Source: Acidobacteriota bacterium (lineage in GTDB: Bacteria > Acidobacteriota > Vicinamibacteria > Vicinamibacterales > UBA8438). Taken from it: a stretch of DNA of 64,000 nt. The translations under genes were made by a program, and so were the position numbers. The notes under the pieces were generated by a model. It was given only the letters and a program-made list of their open reading frames with translations. It searched no databases and was not told where the DNA came from. The DNA is taken from NCBI GenBank assembly GCA_011523845.1, contig WTFV01000254.1:3740-67739 (forward strand), written 5' to 3'. Below are positions 27,637-36,035 of this stretch, piece by piece (within the stretch, counting starts at the first letter, position 1; each line of letters begins with the position of its first letter).

Positions 27637-28051
27637 GGCGCGTCTGCTCGATCCTCTCCTGCTTGAGCTCGACGAGGACGCCGTGCGCGCTGGAGGGATG
27701 CACGAACGCCACCAGCGCCCCTTCCGCCCCTCGACGAGGCGTCTCGTCGACCAGCCTGACGCCGCGCTCCCTGAGGCGCGCCAGCGCCGCCTCGATGTCG
27801 TCGACCCGCAGCGTGATGTGGTGTATTCCGGCCCCCCGGCGGGACACGAAGCGCCGGATCGGCGACTCTTCCGACGTCGCTTCCAGCAGCTCGAGGGCGG
27901 CGGATCCGACGCGCACGAAATGCGCCCGCACGCCCTGCGACGGGACGTCCTCGGTCGCGTCGACCTCGAGTCCGAGAGCGCCGGTATAGAACGCGAGCGC
28001 CGCGTCGAGGTCGTCCACCGCGATCCCGATGTGATCCAGCACCGCCTTCAT
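27626..28051 (-). CDS. mce: Methylmalonyl-CoA epimerase
   Basis: This vicinal-oxygen-chelate enzyme interconverts the two epimers of methylmalonyl-CoA. The 141-residue protein has two beta-alpha-beta units. Metal ligands are visible as His7 in LDHIGIAV, the His pair of GIHHITLRVDDI and the Glu of GVLVELKQ. Its start overlaps the meaB stop by one base (TGATG), and its end overlaps mtnP. The mutase subunits it serves are about 29 kb away at 56741-58782. Confidence 0.93.
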   Translation of the reverse strand: MKAVLDHIGIAVDDLDAALAFYTGALGLEVDATEDVPSQGVRAHFVRVGSAALELLEATSEESPIRRFVSRRGAGIHHITLRVDDIEAALARLRERGVRLVDETPRRGAEGALVAFVHPSSAHGVLVELKQERIEQTRHAR

Positions 28052-29007
28052 CAGTCCAGCGCCTCCTGCGCGAACCGTCGCAGCAGCCCGCCGGCCGCCG
28101 TGTACGGATCGACCTCGCGGGCCACGACGGCGTCTATCGCGTCGTCCAGGCCGTGCCGCGCGCCGATGCGCTCGACGATGCGGCGGATCAGAATCGATTC
28201 CAGACGCGCCCGCGCGCGCCGGCGGGCCCGGTCGTCCCCCGCTGCGCCGTGTCCGGCGAACCGCCGCACGGAGGCCAGCACGTCCTCGATTCCGTCCCCG
28301 GTCGACGCGCAGGTCCTGACCACCGGCGGGCGCCATTCGTCCGGGCCGCGCTCGCGCAGGGAAAGCATCCCCTCGATCTCCGCGACCGTCCGCGCCGCCC
28401 CGTCGCGATCCGCCTTGTTGACCACGAACACGTCGGCGATCTCCATGATGCCGGCCTTGATCGCCTGCACGTCGTCGCCGCCGCCCGGCGCCACGACCAC
28501 CACCGACACGTCGGCGGTCCGGCTGACGTCGACCTCTCCCTGGCCGACGCCGACCGTCTCGATCAGCACGACGTCCGTCCCTGCCGCGTCCAGCACGATT
28601 CGTGCGTCGTCGGTCGCCCGCGCCAGGCCGCCGAGCTGCCCGCGGGTCGCCATGCTGCGCACGAAGACGCCGTCGTCGCCCGTGTGGCGCTGCATCCGGA
28701 TGCGATCGCCGAGAATGGCGCCGCCGCTGAACGGGCTGGTCGGATCGACGGCCAGCACCCCGACCTGCAGGCGCTCCCGGCGGAGGGTGGCCGCCAGCCG
28801 GTCGACCAGCGTGCTCTTGCCGACCCCGGGCGCCCCGGTCAGCCCGACGACCAGCGCGCGTCCCGTCCGCGGGAACAGCCGGCCCACCAGCGCGGCCGAC
28901 GCCGGGTCTTCCCGCTCCACCACCGAGATCGCGCGCGCGACGGCCCGGAAATCGCCGGCCAGCACGCGATCCGCGAGATCCATCGGGGCGAGGTCCTCCG
29001 GCGGCAT
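28051..29007 (-). CDS. meaB: MeaB/ArgK-type G3E GTPase, methylmalonyl-CoA mutase chaperone
   Basis: MeaB protects and reloads the cobalamin mutase at the cost of GTP. The 318-residue protein has Walker A GLTGAPGVGKSTLVDRL, the switch region VAVDPTSPFSGGAILGDRIR, the IETVGVGQGEVDV motif of the G3E class, NKAD for guanine recognition and a helical C-terminal dimerisation segment. Overlaps by single bases on both sides (TGATG) couple it to the dehydrogenase and the epimerase. Confidence 0.95.
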   Translation of the reverse strand: MPPEDLAPMDLADRVLAGDFRAVARAISVVEREDPASAALVGRLFPRTGRALVVGLTGAPGVGKSTLVDRLAATLRRERLQVGVLAVDPTSPFSGGAILGDRIRMQRHTGDDGVFVRSMATRGQLGGLARATDDARIVLDAAGTDVVLIETVGVGQGEVDVSRTADVSVVVVAPGGGDDVQAIKAGIMEIADVFVVNKADRDGAARTVAEIEGMLSLRERGPDEWRPPVVRTCASTGDGIEDVLASVRRFAGHGAAGDDRARRRARARLESILIRRIVERIGARHGLDDAIDAVVAREVDPYTAAGGLLRRFAQEALD

Positions 29008-30146
29008 CAACCCAGGTACTGCCGCGCGATCACCAGCCGCTGGATCTCGCTCGTGCCCTCGCCGATGGTCAGCAGCTTGACGTCGCGATACAGCTTCTCG
29101 GCCGGGTAGTCCTTCACGAAGCCGTAGCCGCCATGAATCTGCACGCACTCGCCGGCTGCGCGGACCGCGACCTCGCTGGCGTACAGCTTCGCCATCGACG
29201 ACTCGCGCGTCGTCGGGCGGCCCCGGTCCTTCAGGTACGCCGCGCGGTACGTCAGCAGCCTCGCCGCGTCGATCCCGGTGGCCATGTCCGCCAGCTTCCA
29301 CTGCGTCGCCTGGAAGCTCGCCAGCGGGCGGCCGAACTGTGTCCGCTCGGCGGCGTGCCGGCGGGCCGCGTCGAAGGCCCCCTGCGCCAGTCCGACGGCA
29401 AGCGCGGCAATGCCGATGCGCCCGGCGTCCAGGACCGCCATGGCGTCGATGAATCCGTGCCCCTCGCGACCCAGCAGATGATCCGCCGGCACGCGGCACC
29501 CGTCCAGCCGCGTGTCCGCGGTCGTGCTCGCGCGCATCCCGAGCTTGTTCTCCTTGCGGCCGGCCGACAACCCGGGCGCGCCGCGCTCGACGATGAACGC
29601 GGAGATCCCGTGCCGGCGCGCGGACGGATCCGTGACCGCGATCACCACGGTCAGGCCGGCGAGGCCGGCGTGGGTGGTGAACGTCTTGGTGCCGTCCAGG
29701 ACCCAGCCGTCGCCGTCGAGGCGAGCGCGCGTCCGCAGATTGCCCGCGTCGCTGCCCGCGTCGGGCTCGGTGAGCGCCCAGGCCCCCAGGAACTCCCCGC
29801 GCGCCAGCGGCGCGAGCCAGCGCTCCTTCTGCGCCTCGGACCCGAACATCGCCAGGTGCGCGGCGGCCAGTCCGTTGTGGGCGGCAACCGTCAGCCCGAT
29901 CGTCGGATCGACCCGCGCGAGCTCCTCGATGCAGATGCAGTACTCGACCGCGGAGAGCCCGGCGCCGCCGTAGCGGGACGGAAGCTGGATGCCGAGCAGC
30001 CCGAGACTCGCGAGCTGCGCCAGCAGCTCGGCGGGAAACGCCTGCGCCTCGTCCCACTGCATGACGTGCGGCGCGATCTCCCGCTCGGCGAACTCGCGCA
30101 CCGCCTGCCGTGTCACCTCTTCCGCGTCGGTGGGCCGGAAGTCCAT
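29007..30146 (-). CDS. Acyl-CoA dehydrogenase
   Basis: A FAD-dependent acyl-CoA dehydrogenase of 379 residues with normal domain order. It has an N-terminal helical domain, a middle strand domain (WALTEPDAGSDAGNLRTRA, then FTTHAGLAG), and a C-terminal helical domain with RTQFGRPLASFQATQWKLAD and GGYGFVKDYPAEKLYRD. The catalytic base is the Glu of IGEGTSEIQRLVIARQ. It is a short-chain or branched-chain type; position with meaB and mce hints at propionyl or branched-chain amino-acid breakdown. It is read divergently from the small outer-membrane gene, with 85 bases between. Confidence 0.93.
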   Translation of the reverse strand: MDFRPTDAEEVTRQAVREFAEREIAPHVMQWDEAQAFPAELLAQLASLGLLGIQLPSRYGGAGLSAVEYCICIEELARVDPTIGLTVAAHNGLAAAHLAMFGSEAQKERWLAPLARGEFLGAWALTEPDAGSDAGNLRTRARLDGDGWVLDGTKTFTTHAGLAGLTVVIAVTDPSARRHGISAFIVERGAPGLSAGRKENKLGMRASTTADTRLDGCRVPADHLLGREGHGFIDAMAVLDAGRIGIAALAVGLAQGAFDAARRHAAERTQFGRPLASFQATQWKLADMATGIDAARLLTYRAAYLKDRGRPTTRESSMAKLYASEVAVRAAGECVQIHGGYGFVKDYPAEKLYRDVKLLTIGEGTSEIQRLVIARQYLG

Positions 30147-30231
30147 GGCGTCGAGACTCTACCACGCGGCCGGGGCCGCCTCCCGCACCCGGCTCCCGCG
30201 CGCCGGGCCCGACCGCCGATAATGGAAAGCG

Positions 30232-30732
30232 ATGCACGATTGCGCCCGCATCGGACGCGCACTGACCGCGGCGCTGCTGGTGGCGCTTCCCGGCGTCTGC
30301 CCCGACCGGGCGTTCGCGGACCTGACCGTCTTCGCCGGACGCGCCGCGAACGCGCCTCGCACGGCCGTCGGCGCCGCGCTCGGCCTGCCGCTGGAGCCGT
30401 TCGGCCTGGAGTTCGAGTATGCCGGCATGCCCGCGGATCCGGTCGCGGGCGCCCCCGCGCTGCAGACGGGTCTCCTCAATCTGATGGTCCGCACGCCGCT
30501 CCGAACCGGCCGCCGCATCCAGGTCTACGCCTCGGTGGGAGGCGGGGCGTACCGTGAACGTCGCGAGGCGCACACCCGGACGGGCCTCGCGGTCGGCGCC
30601 GGCGGCGGCGCCTACGTCCGCCTGGCCGGGCCGGTTCGCGCGCGGGTCGACTACCGGCTGCTCGCCTTCCGGGGCGACGCCCGGCACCGCCGCCTCGGGC
30701 GGGCCTACGCCGGACTCGACGTGGCGTTCTGA
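30232..30732 (+). CDS. Small exported beta-barrel-like protein
   Basis: The 166-residue precursor has a signal peptide (about 1-29, ending RAFA) and then alternating polar and hydrophobic strands: DLTVFAGRAAN, FGLEFEYAGMP, RIQVYASVGGGAYRER, VGAGGGAYVRLAGPVRARVDYRLLAF. It ends AYAGLDVAF with a terminal aromatic, as outer-membrane barrels do. It resembles small OmpW/OprF-like barrels, with no family I can name. A GGAAAG sequence precedes the ATG. It is the only plus-strand gene before 38304. Confidence 0.75.
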   Translation: MHDCARIGRALTAALLVALPGVCPDRAFADLTVFAGRAANAPRTAVGAALGLPLEPFGLEFEYAGMPADPVAGAPALQTGLLNLMVRTPLRTGRRIQVYASVGGGAYRERREAHTRTGLAVGAGGGAYVRLAGPVRARVDYRLLAFRGDARHRRLGRAYAGLDVAF

Positions 30733-30806
30733 CGGCAATCCGAACCGCCGTCTCCGGCACGGACGCCGGCATCCCGGTCGGCCCGCGCGCACGGCCGGCG
30801 GGGCGA

Positions 30807-31439
30807 CTACTCGTCCAGCAGCACCACCGGCTCGAGGTTCAGCGTCAACTGCCCCACGCCGAAGGACTGGTTGTAGCCCTCGTAGAGCTGCTGCACCTCG
30901 GCGGGGAACATCTCGTTGAGGAGTTGCGGAACGGCGTAGTTCGCATTCGGCACCGCGGGGTCGAGAAACCAGACGAACACCGTGTTGTTGTTGGTGCCCG
31001 TCTCCTGCACCCGGTACAGCGTCCAACCGGCGGCCTGCGCCTGGCGCTCGGGATCCTCGCTCGCGGCGAGGGCCTGCACCAGGCGCCTCGTCAACGCCTC
31101 GAAGGCGTTGGCGCTCGCCGGCCGGACGAAGTTGAGGAACATGGCCGCCGGGGCGTCGAACGTGAGGGTGGCGACCGGCGGCTGGTCCTCGGCCGCGGGG
31201 CCGCCGCCCGCCGCGGCGTCATCCGCCGGCGGGCTCTCGACGCTGGAAGGCGGCTGCGCGCCGGGAAACGGCAAGGGGACCGCCGCGCCCTGCGCCGGCG
31301 GCTGCGCCGCACGAGCAAGCTCGAAGGGACGTGGCGACGCCATGCCGACGGCGACCCCCACCAGCATCGCCACGGCAGTCGGCCACACTGCAAGGGTCGA
31401 CCCGCCCCGGCCCGACCAGCCGGTGTTCATCGGACACAT
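30807..31439 (-). CDS. Exported or membrane-anchored protein, paralogue of 31702-32202
   Basis: The 210-residue product has one N-terminal hydrophobic helix (about 18-36), a Pro/Ala-rich spacer (about 40-90) and a compact C-terminal domain (about 95-210). That domain aligns along its whole length with the neighbour at 31702-32202. Shared positions include FVRPASANAFEALTRRL, QAAGWTLYRV, VFVWFLDPAVPNANYAVP and NEMFPAEVQQLYEGYNQSF. I do not recognise the family. The pattern of a short alpha/beta unit resembles stress-responsive dimeric barrels, but that is a guess. Confidence 0.8.
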   Translation of the reverse strand: MCPMNTGWSGRGGSTLAVWPTAVAMLVGVAVGMASPRPFELARAAQPPAQGAAVPLPFPGAQPPSSVESPPADDAAAGGGPAAEDQPPVATLTFDAPAAMFLNFVRPASANAFEALTRRLVQALAASEDPERQAQAAGWTLYRVQETGTNNNTVFVWFLDPAVPNANYAVPQLLNEMFPAEVQQLYEGYNQSFGVGQLTLNLEPVVLLDE

Positions 31440-31598
31440 CGCTCCACAGCACCTCGAAGCAACGGTCGCCGCGACCGGCAGGGCTGAACGAACGGCCGGG
31501 CGGCCGGACGACCCGTATCGATTGTCGACAGATTCAGGAGCGTCACCGGCTTCAGACGAACAGCGGCCGGCCCCGAGGCCCTGCCCACAATACGGAAG

Positions 31599-31624
31599 GC
31601 GGCCGAGCCCAAGGGCCCGGCCGC
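31599..31624. terminator. Stem-loop between the two paralogous genes
   Basis: The sequence GCGGCCG-A-GCCC is followed after two bases by GGGC-C-CGGCCGC, an 11-pair stem with one mismatch. It lies about 80 bases after the stop of the 31702-32202 gene and upstream of the 30807-31439 gene. No T-run follows. It could end or trim the first transcript. The rest of this 262-base gap shows no gene. Confidence 0.4.
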
Positions 31625-31701
31625 ACCGAGCGCCCGCGGCGCTCTTCGGTTCCCCGGAAACGTCGCCGTCAGCCGACTCCCGCCCGCGACGCGGTCGGAG
31701 C

Positions 31702-32202
31702 CTAGAAGTCGCGAACCAGCGTGAGATTGATCGGCAACTGCTTGAGCGCGGCGTCCGTGAAGGAACCGTTGTAGGTCTCGTAGAGCTGCTGAATCTCCCC
31801 CGGGAACACCTCGTTCATGATCGTCGCCGCCGCGTAGTTGGCGCCGCCCATCACCGGGTCGATGACCCAGGCGTACATCACGTTCCCCTGGCCCGTGATG
31901 TCGAGGCCGGCCCGGTAGACCTTCCAGCCGGCCGCCTGCGTCTGCCGGTTGGTCGCCGTGTTCTCGCTCCTCGCCAGCGCTTCGCCGAGCCGGGTCATGA
32001 CGCCTTCATAGGCCGCCGTCGACCCCGGCTTGACGAAGTGCAGCATGACGGCGGCGTCGCCGCTGAAGTTCACTTGCGGCTGGGCCTCGACCTGCTGCGA
32101 GGGGATCAACGTTCCCAGCATCACGCCTGCGGCCAGGGTTGCCGCGAACGCGCCCCCCAGAAAGATCCGCCGCATCGACCGCTCCTTGCGAAACCAACGC
32201 AT
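31702..32202 (-). CDS. Exported protein, paralogue of 30807-31439
   Basis: The 166-residue precursor begins MRWFRKERSMRRIFLGGAF and has a signal-type helix (about 11-30) with a likely cut after QQVEA. The mature domain reads AVMLHFVKPGSTAAYEGVM, QTQAAGWKVYRAG, MYAWVIDPVMGGANYAAA and NEVFPGEIQQLYETYNGSF, collinear with the downstream paralogue. A strong AAGGAGG eight bases before the ATG fixes the start. No known family is recognised. The small size, export and abundance-type ribosome site suggest a well-expressed envelope protein. Confidence 0.85.
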   Translation of the reverse strand: MRWFRKERSMRRIFLGGAFAATLAAGVMLGTLIPSQQVEAQPQVNFSGDAAVMLHFVKPGSTAAYEGVMTRLGEALARSENTATNRQTQAAGWKVYRAGLDITGQGNVMYAWVIDPVMGGANYAAATIMNEVFPGEIQQLYETYNGSFTDAALKQLPINLTLVRDF

Positions 32203-32266
32203 GTTCCTGTCCTCCTTGGATCCCCGATGCCCGGAAAAGAGCGGATACTTTACCGTACCGCCCGCG

Positions 32267-33442
32267 CTAGACGAAAGTCCTCAGAATCTCGTTCGAAACC
32301 AGCATGCCGGCGCGGGTGAGGCGCCACCGGCCGGCGGCCTCGATCATCCAGCCCGCGGCGGCGAAGCGACGCACGTCCGGCCCGTAGCGCGCTCCGACGT
32401 CGACGCCGTAGCGCCGCTCGAACGCGCCGAGGTCGATGCCCTCGGCGAGCCGCAGTCCCGTGAACAGGGCGTCTCCCAGGCGCTCCTCAGCCGACAGGCG
32501 GCGGTCCGTCTCGGTGACCGGCGCGCCCTGTTCGACCGCACCCACGTAGCGCACCGTCTCGGAGACGTTCTGCCGGCGGATGCCGTCCCGGGTCGAATGG
32601 GCGCCGCACCCGAACCCGAGCCACTCGCCATCCTGCCAGTACTTCAGGTTGTGACGAGACTGCCGGCCCGGCCGCGCGACGTTGGAGATCTCGTACTGAT
32701 GGTAGCCGGCCGCATCGGTCCTGGAAAGGGCATCCAGGTACATTGCCGCCGCGTCCTCGTCGGGCGCCTGCGACCAGCCCCGCCGCGCCGCCTCTTCCCG
32801 CAACGGCGCGTTCGGGTAGAGTTCCAGCATGTACAGCGAGGCATGGTCGGGGGCCAGCGCCACCAGGGCGTCGACCGACCCCGCGCACGCGGCGCGGCTC
32901 TGTGCCGGCAGCCACAACATCAGGTCGAGGCTCACGTTCCCGCAGCCGGCTTCGCGGACGGCGGCGAACGCGTCGCGCGCCCGCGCCGCCGTATGCGCCC
33001 GGCCCAGGCGGGCGAGCTCCCCGTCGTCGAACGACTGCACGCCGAGGCTGATGCGATTGATCCCGGCCTCGAGCAGCGCGGTCACGGCGGCCGGGCGACA
33101 CGACTCCGGATTCATCTCGAGCGTGATCTCGGCGTCGGGGGCGACGTCGAAGGCGTCGCGACAGGCATCCAGCACGCGCGCCACCTCGCCCACCGCCAGC
33201 AGCGACGGCGTGCCGCCGCCGAAGAAGATGGAGTCGACGCGGCTGCCGTCGCCGCTCCGGTCGATCTCGCGCGTCAACGCGGCCACGTAGCGCGGCTTGA
33301 GGTCCTCGTCGAGGAGCCCGCGATTGAAGTTGCAGTAGCCGCAGATCGCGGCGCAGAACGGCACGTGGACGTAGAGGCCGAGCGCCCCGGCGCCCGACGT
33401 GGTTCCGTCCCCGCCCCCGTTGTCCGGCAGCACGCCGCTCAT
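32267..33442 (-). CDS. hemW: Radical SAM heme chaperone HemW
   Basis: HemW, long mis-annotated as an oxygen-independent coproporphyrinogen oxidase, binds heme and a 4Fe-4S cluster and hands heme to apoproteins. The 391-residue product has the cluster motif CAAICGYC (Cys30, 34, 37) in the context GLYVHVPFC. It lacks the fourth Cys of HemN (CxxxCxxCxC), which supports HemW. Further family blocks are FFGGGTPSLL, NRISLGVQSFDD, YQYEISN-like HQYEISNVARPG and LGFGCGAHS. It is the last gene of the dnaK run. Confidence 0.93.
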   Translation of the reverse strand: MSGVLPDNGGGDGTTSGAGALGLYVHVPFCAAICGYCNFNRGLLDEDLKPRYVAALTREIDRSGDGSRVDSIFFGGGTPSLLAVGEVARVLDACRDAFDVAPDAEITLEMNPESCRPAAVTALLEAGINRISLGVQSFDDGELARLGRAHTAARARDAFAAVREAGCGNVSLDLMLWLPAQSRAACAGSVDALVALAPDHASLYMLELYPNAPLREEAARRGWSQAPDEDAAAMYLDALSRTDAAGYHQYEISNVARPGRQSRHNLKYWQDGEWLGFGCGAHSTRDGIRRQNVSETVRYVGAVEQGAPVTETDRRLSAEERLGDALFTGLRLAEGIDLGAFERRYGVDVGARYGPDVRRFAAAGWMIEAAGRWRLTRAGMLVSNEILRTFV

Positions 33443-33479
33443 CGCTCCTCGAGACTCCTACCGGCGGGCGCGCAGCGGA

Positions 33480-34370
33480 TCAGGTGCCCGCCTTGCCGCC
33501 GGCCCAGCCCACGTCGAGCGGCCCCTCGGGCAACCGTGCGCGGGCCCGCCCCGATGTCCGCTGCGGCAGGCGCCCGACCGGCGACGCGGACGGTCCGGCG
33601 GGACGGCCCTGTCCCATTTTCCATTTCTGGTACAGGAACTCCGCGGTCGGCGGGTGCTCGAAGTCGCGGTAGTCGGGCCCGTCGTACTCGAGAAACTCGC
33701 ACATCTCGCGCAGCCGCGAATGAAGACGGTAGCCCACGCGGACGAACAGCGAGTCGAGATTCCCGACGTCGGACAGATCCTCGTAGTTGGTCGTGAAGAC
33801 CGTGGGACGCTTCTCGTTGTAACGCGTGTTGACGACGAGATGCATCGTTTCCTCGACCCAGTCCGTCACGCGCTCGGCCCCCAGATCGTCCAGCACGAGC
33901 AGCTCGGCGTTCATGACCTCGTCGAGGATCTCCGCCTCCGACGCCCGGGTGACCGGGTTGTAGGTGCTCCGGATGGTGCTCAGCAGCGAGCGGGTGTCGT
34001 AGTAGACGCCGCGCAGGCCCATGAGCACGACCTCGCGCAGTACCGACACGGCGAGGTGCGTCTTGCCGATGCCGGGCGGACCGATGAACAGGAGTCCCTT
34101 GTCGACGACAGGGAACGCGGCGGCGAATTCCCGCGCCTTCCGGAAGGCGCGCTGGAGCTTCTCGTTCTCGTAGGCGATGAACGTCGAGAAGTCGCACTTC
34201 GCGTAGCGGGCCGGAATGCGCGCCCGGGCCAGCATCCGCTCGGCGACGCCGGCGCGCCAGCAGTCGCAGCGTTCCGCCCGGCGCGTTCCGTCCACGGCGC
34301 GCTCGCGCCAGCCCGTGCCGCGGCATTCCGGGCACTCCGCCTGCGCGCGCGCCTCTCTCCCCGCCGCCAC
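33480..34370 (-). CDS. DnaC/DnaI-like AAA+ ATPase
   Basis: The 296-residue protein begins with a CPEC...CDCW zinc-binding pattern (about residues 13-38). The ATPase domain has Walker A FIGPPGIGKTHLAVSVL and Walker B ELLVLDDLGAERVTDW, then a sensor-1-like FTTNYEDL. This is the DnaC/DnaI helicase-loader class; the same fold occurs in IstB of insertion sequences, but no transposase or repeats are present here. It lies between hspR and hemW. Whether it loads DnaB cannot be told from the sequence. The Gly/Arg-rich tail is probably disordered. Confidence 0.88.
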   Translation of the reverse strand: MAAGREARAQAECPECRGTGWRERAVDGTRRAERCDCWRAGVAERMLARARIPARYAKCDFSTFIAYENEKLQRAFRKAREFAAAFPVVDKGLLFIGPPGIGKTHLAVSVLREVVLMGLRGVYYDTRSLLSTIRSTYNPVTRASEAEILDEVMNAELLVLDDLGAERVTDWVEETMHLVVNTRYNEKRPTVFTTNYEDLSDVGNLDSLFVRVGYRLHSRLREMCEFLEYDGPDYRDFEHPPTAEFLYQKWKMGQGRPAGPSASPVGRLPQRTSGRARARLPEGPLDVGWAGGKAGT

Positions 34371-34427
34371 GGGACAAGCTTAGCAGCCCGCGGGGTTGCG
34401 CCACGAACCGCCGGCGGCCGAGCGACC

Positions 34428-34886
34428 TCACCGGTCGCGCGGGCGGCGGACGGGCGTCTCGCGGGCCGCCTCGCTTCGCGCCGTCGTCACCGGCGGCTCG
34501 GCCGACGCCGGCCGCACGGGATCGCCCGCGGGCGACTTGACGAGCGCGGTCCCGAGGCGCTGTTCCCAGTCGCCCACGCCGCGGCTGAGCTCCTGCTTGA
34601 CGTAGTGCATGAACTCGTTGACCTCGTGCTGCATCCGGGCCATCTTCTCGCGCATGTTGAGGATGATCTCGACGCCTGCGAGATTCACGCCGAGGTCGCG
34701 GGTCAGCGAGAGGATGGTCTCCAGCCGTTCGATGTCCTCCTCGCCGTAGAGGCGCGTGTTGCCGTCCGTGCGCGACGGCTTCAGCAGCCCCTCGCGTTCG
34801 TACAGCCGCAAGGTCTGCGGATGGATCTTGTAGCGCTGGGCGACCACGCTGATCATGTAGGGTCCCGCGCCCGTCTGCTTGGCCAT
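34428..34886 (-). CDS. hspR: MerR-family heat-shock repressor HspR
   Basis: HspR represses dnaK operons by binding inverted repeats, with DnaK as co-repressor in actinobacteria. The 152-residue protein has an N-terminal winged-helix MerR domain (MISVVAQRYKIHPQTLRLYEREGLLKPSR, then TRLYGEEDIERLETI) and a helical stretch (LGVNLAGVEIILNMREKM), both HspR-typical. The tail after residue 115 is Pro/Ala/Arg rich. It follows dnaJ by five bases, the order dnaK-dnaJ-hspR known from Streptomyces. It probably controls the dnaK promoter at 38100-38129. Confidence 0.92.
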   Translation of the reverse strand: MAKQTGAGPYMISVVAQRYKIHPQTLRLYEREGLLKPSRTDGNTRLYGEEDIERLETILSLTRDLGVNLAGVEIILNMREKMARMQHEVNEFMHYVKQELSRGVGDWEQRLGTALVKSPAGDPVRPASAEPPVTTARSEAARETPVRRPRDR

Positions 34887-34891
34887 CGGCG

Positions 34892-36007
34892 TCAGTCTTC
34901 GAAAAGGCCCTTGCGGACATCGGTTGCGTTGATCCGGCCGAACTCCCGCAGCAGCGCCTTCGACCGCTCGTCGGCGACCGGGGGCAGCACGACGGCCACG
35001 GCCACGACGAGATCCCCGCGCGCGCCGTCGCCGCGCGGCGCGGGAACGCCTTGCCCGCGCAAGCGGAAGCGCTGGCCGGAGTGCGTCCCCGGCGGCACGC
35101 GCAGGCGTGCGCTGCCGTCGAGCGTCGGCACCTCCACCGTCGCCCCGAGCGCGGCCTCGTGAATGGCGATCGGCAGATCGAGATGCAGGTCCCGGCCCTC
35201 GCGCCGCAGGATCCTGTGTCGTCCGACCCGCGCCACGATGTAGAGATCGCCCGGCTGGCCGCCCCGCAGCCCGGCGTTTCCCTTGGCCTCGATTCTGAGC
35301 CGCGATCCGTCGTTCACGCCGGCCGGAACGCTGATGGCGATCTCCTCGTCGCGCGTGGCGACGCCGCGTTCGCGGCACGCGTCGCAGGACCGGAACCGGA
35401 GGCGGCCCGTGCCGTCGCACGCGGTGCAGCGCATCGCGAACACCATGTGCCCGCGCCGGCGGCGCGTGGTGCCGGAGCCGTGGCAACCGATGCAGCGCGA
35501 CTCGGCGGCGCGGCGCCGGCCGGCGCCGCCGCATTCTCCGCAGACGTCGAGCCGCGTCACGGTCAGCCTGCGTTCGGTCCCGCGCACCGCCTCCTCGAAC
35601 GAGAGCGCGATCTCCCCGAACAGGTCGCCGCCCCGCTCGGGCTGGCCCGCCGCGGAGCCGCCGCGGGCGGCCGGCAAGGTGAACGCATCGCCGAACAGCT
35701 CCTCGAACGTCGCCGAGGTCCCGGATCCGCTGCCGCCGGGCGAGAAATCGAATCCCTGGAACTCGATCGCGGCGGGCCGGGGGCTGTCCTCGCGGGCGCC
35801 GTGCGCGTCGTACTCGCGGCGCCGGGCCGGATCCCGCAGCGTCTCGTAGGCCTCGGTCACCATCGTGAAGAACGCCTGGGCCTCGTCGTCGCCCGGGTTG
35901 ATGCCCGGGTGATAGCGGCGCGCGAGGCGCCGGTAGGCCTTGCTCACCTCGTCGCGCGTCGCGGAGCGCTCAACGCCGAGAATGACGTAGAAGTCCACCT
36001 GGGCCAC
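34892..36007 (-). CDS. DnaJ-like co-chaperone with HPG in place of HPD
   Basis: The 371-residue protein has a J domain (1-70), a Gly/Ser linker (about 85-120) and a zinc domain with four CxxC units (CGECGGAG, CIGCHGSG, CTACDGTG, CDACRERG; the last is degenerate). Two C-terminal beta domains follow, with DLYIVARVGRHRILRREG and the late PPGTHSGQRFRLRGQGVP typical of DnaJ. In the J domain the universal HPD that activates DnaK reads HPG (His33-Pro34-Gly35, in RRYHPGINPGD). The D-to-G change would be expected to weaken DnaK stimulation, so its function in place of normal DnaJ is open. It is encoded directly downstream of dnaK. Confidence 0.92.
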   Translation of the reverse strand: MAQVDFYVILGVERSATRDEVSKAYRRLARRYHPGINPGDDEAQAFFTMVTEAYETLRDPARRREYDAHGAREDSPRPAAIEFQGFDFSPGGSGSGTSATFEELFGDAFTLPAARGGSAAGQPERGGDLFGEIALSFEEAVRGTERRLTVTRLDVCGECGGAGRRRAAESRCIGCHGSGTTRRRRGHMVFAMRCTACDGTGRLRFRSCDACRERGVATRDEEIAISVPAGVNDGSRLRIEAKGNAGLRGGQPGDLYIVARVGRHRILRREGRDLHLDLPIAIHEAALGATVEVPTLDGSARLRVPPGTHSGQRFRLRGQGVPAPRGDGARGDLVVAVAVVLPPVADERSKALLREFGRINATDVRKGLFED

Positions 36008-36035
36008 GGCGCGCCACCTCGATCGTCACCCCGGA

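Noticed and set aside
30731..30752. GACGGC/GCCGTC inverted repeat at the end of the small outer-membrane gene
   Set aside because: Only six pairs with a ten-base loop and no T-run; such matches are expected in DNA this GC rich.
32267..33442. Annotation as coproporphyrinogen III dehydrogenase HemN
   Set aside because: The fourth cysteine of the HemN motif (CxxxCxxCxC) is absent: the sequence reads CAAICGYCNF. HemW fits better.
33480..34370. DnaC-like gene considered as IstB of an insertion sequence
   Set aside because: There is no IstA-type transposase, no terminal repeats, and it sits tightly inside a conserved heat-shock gene run.
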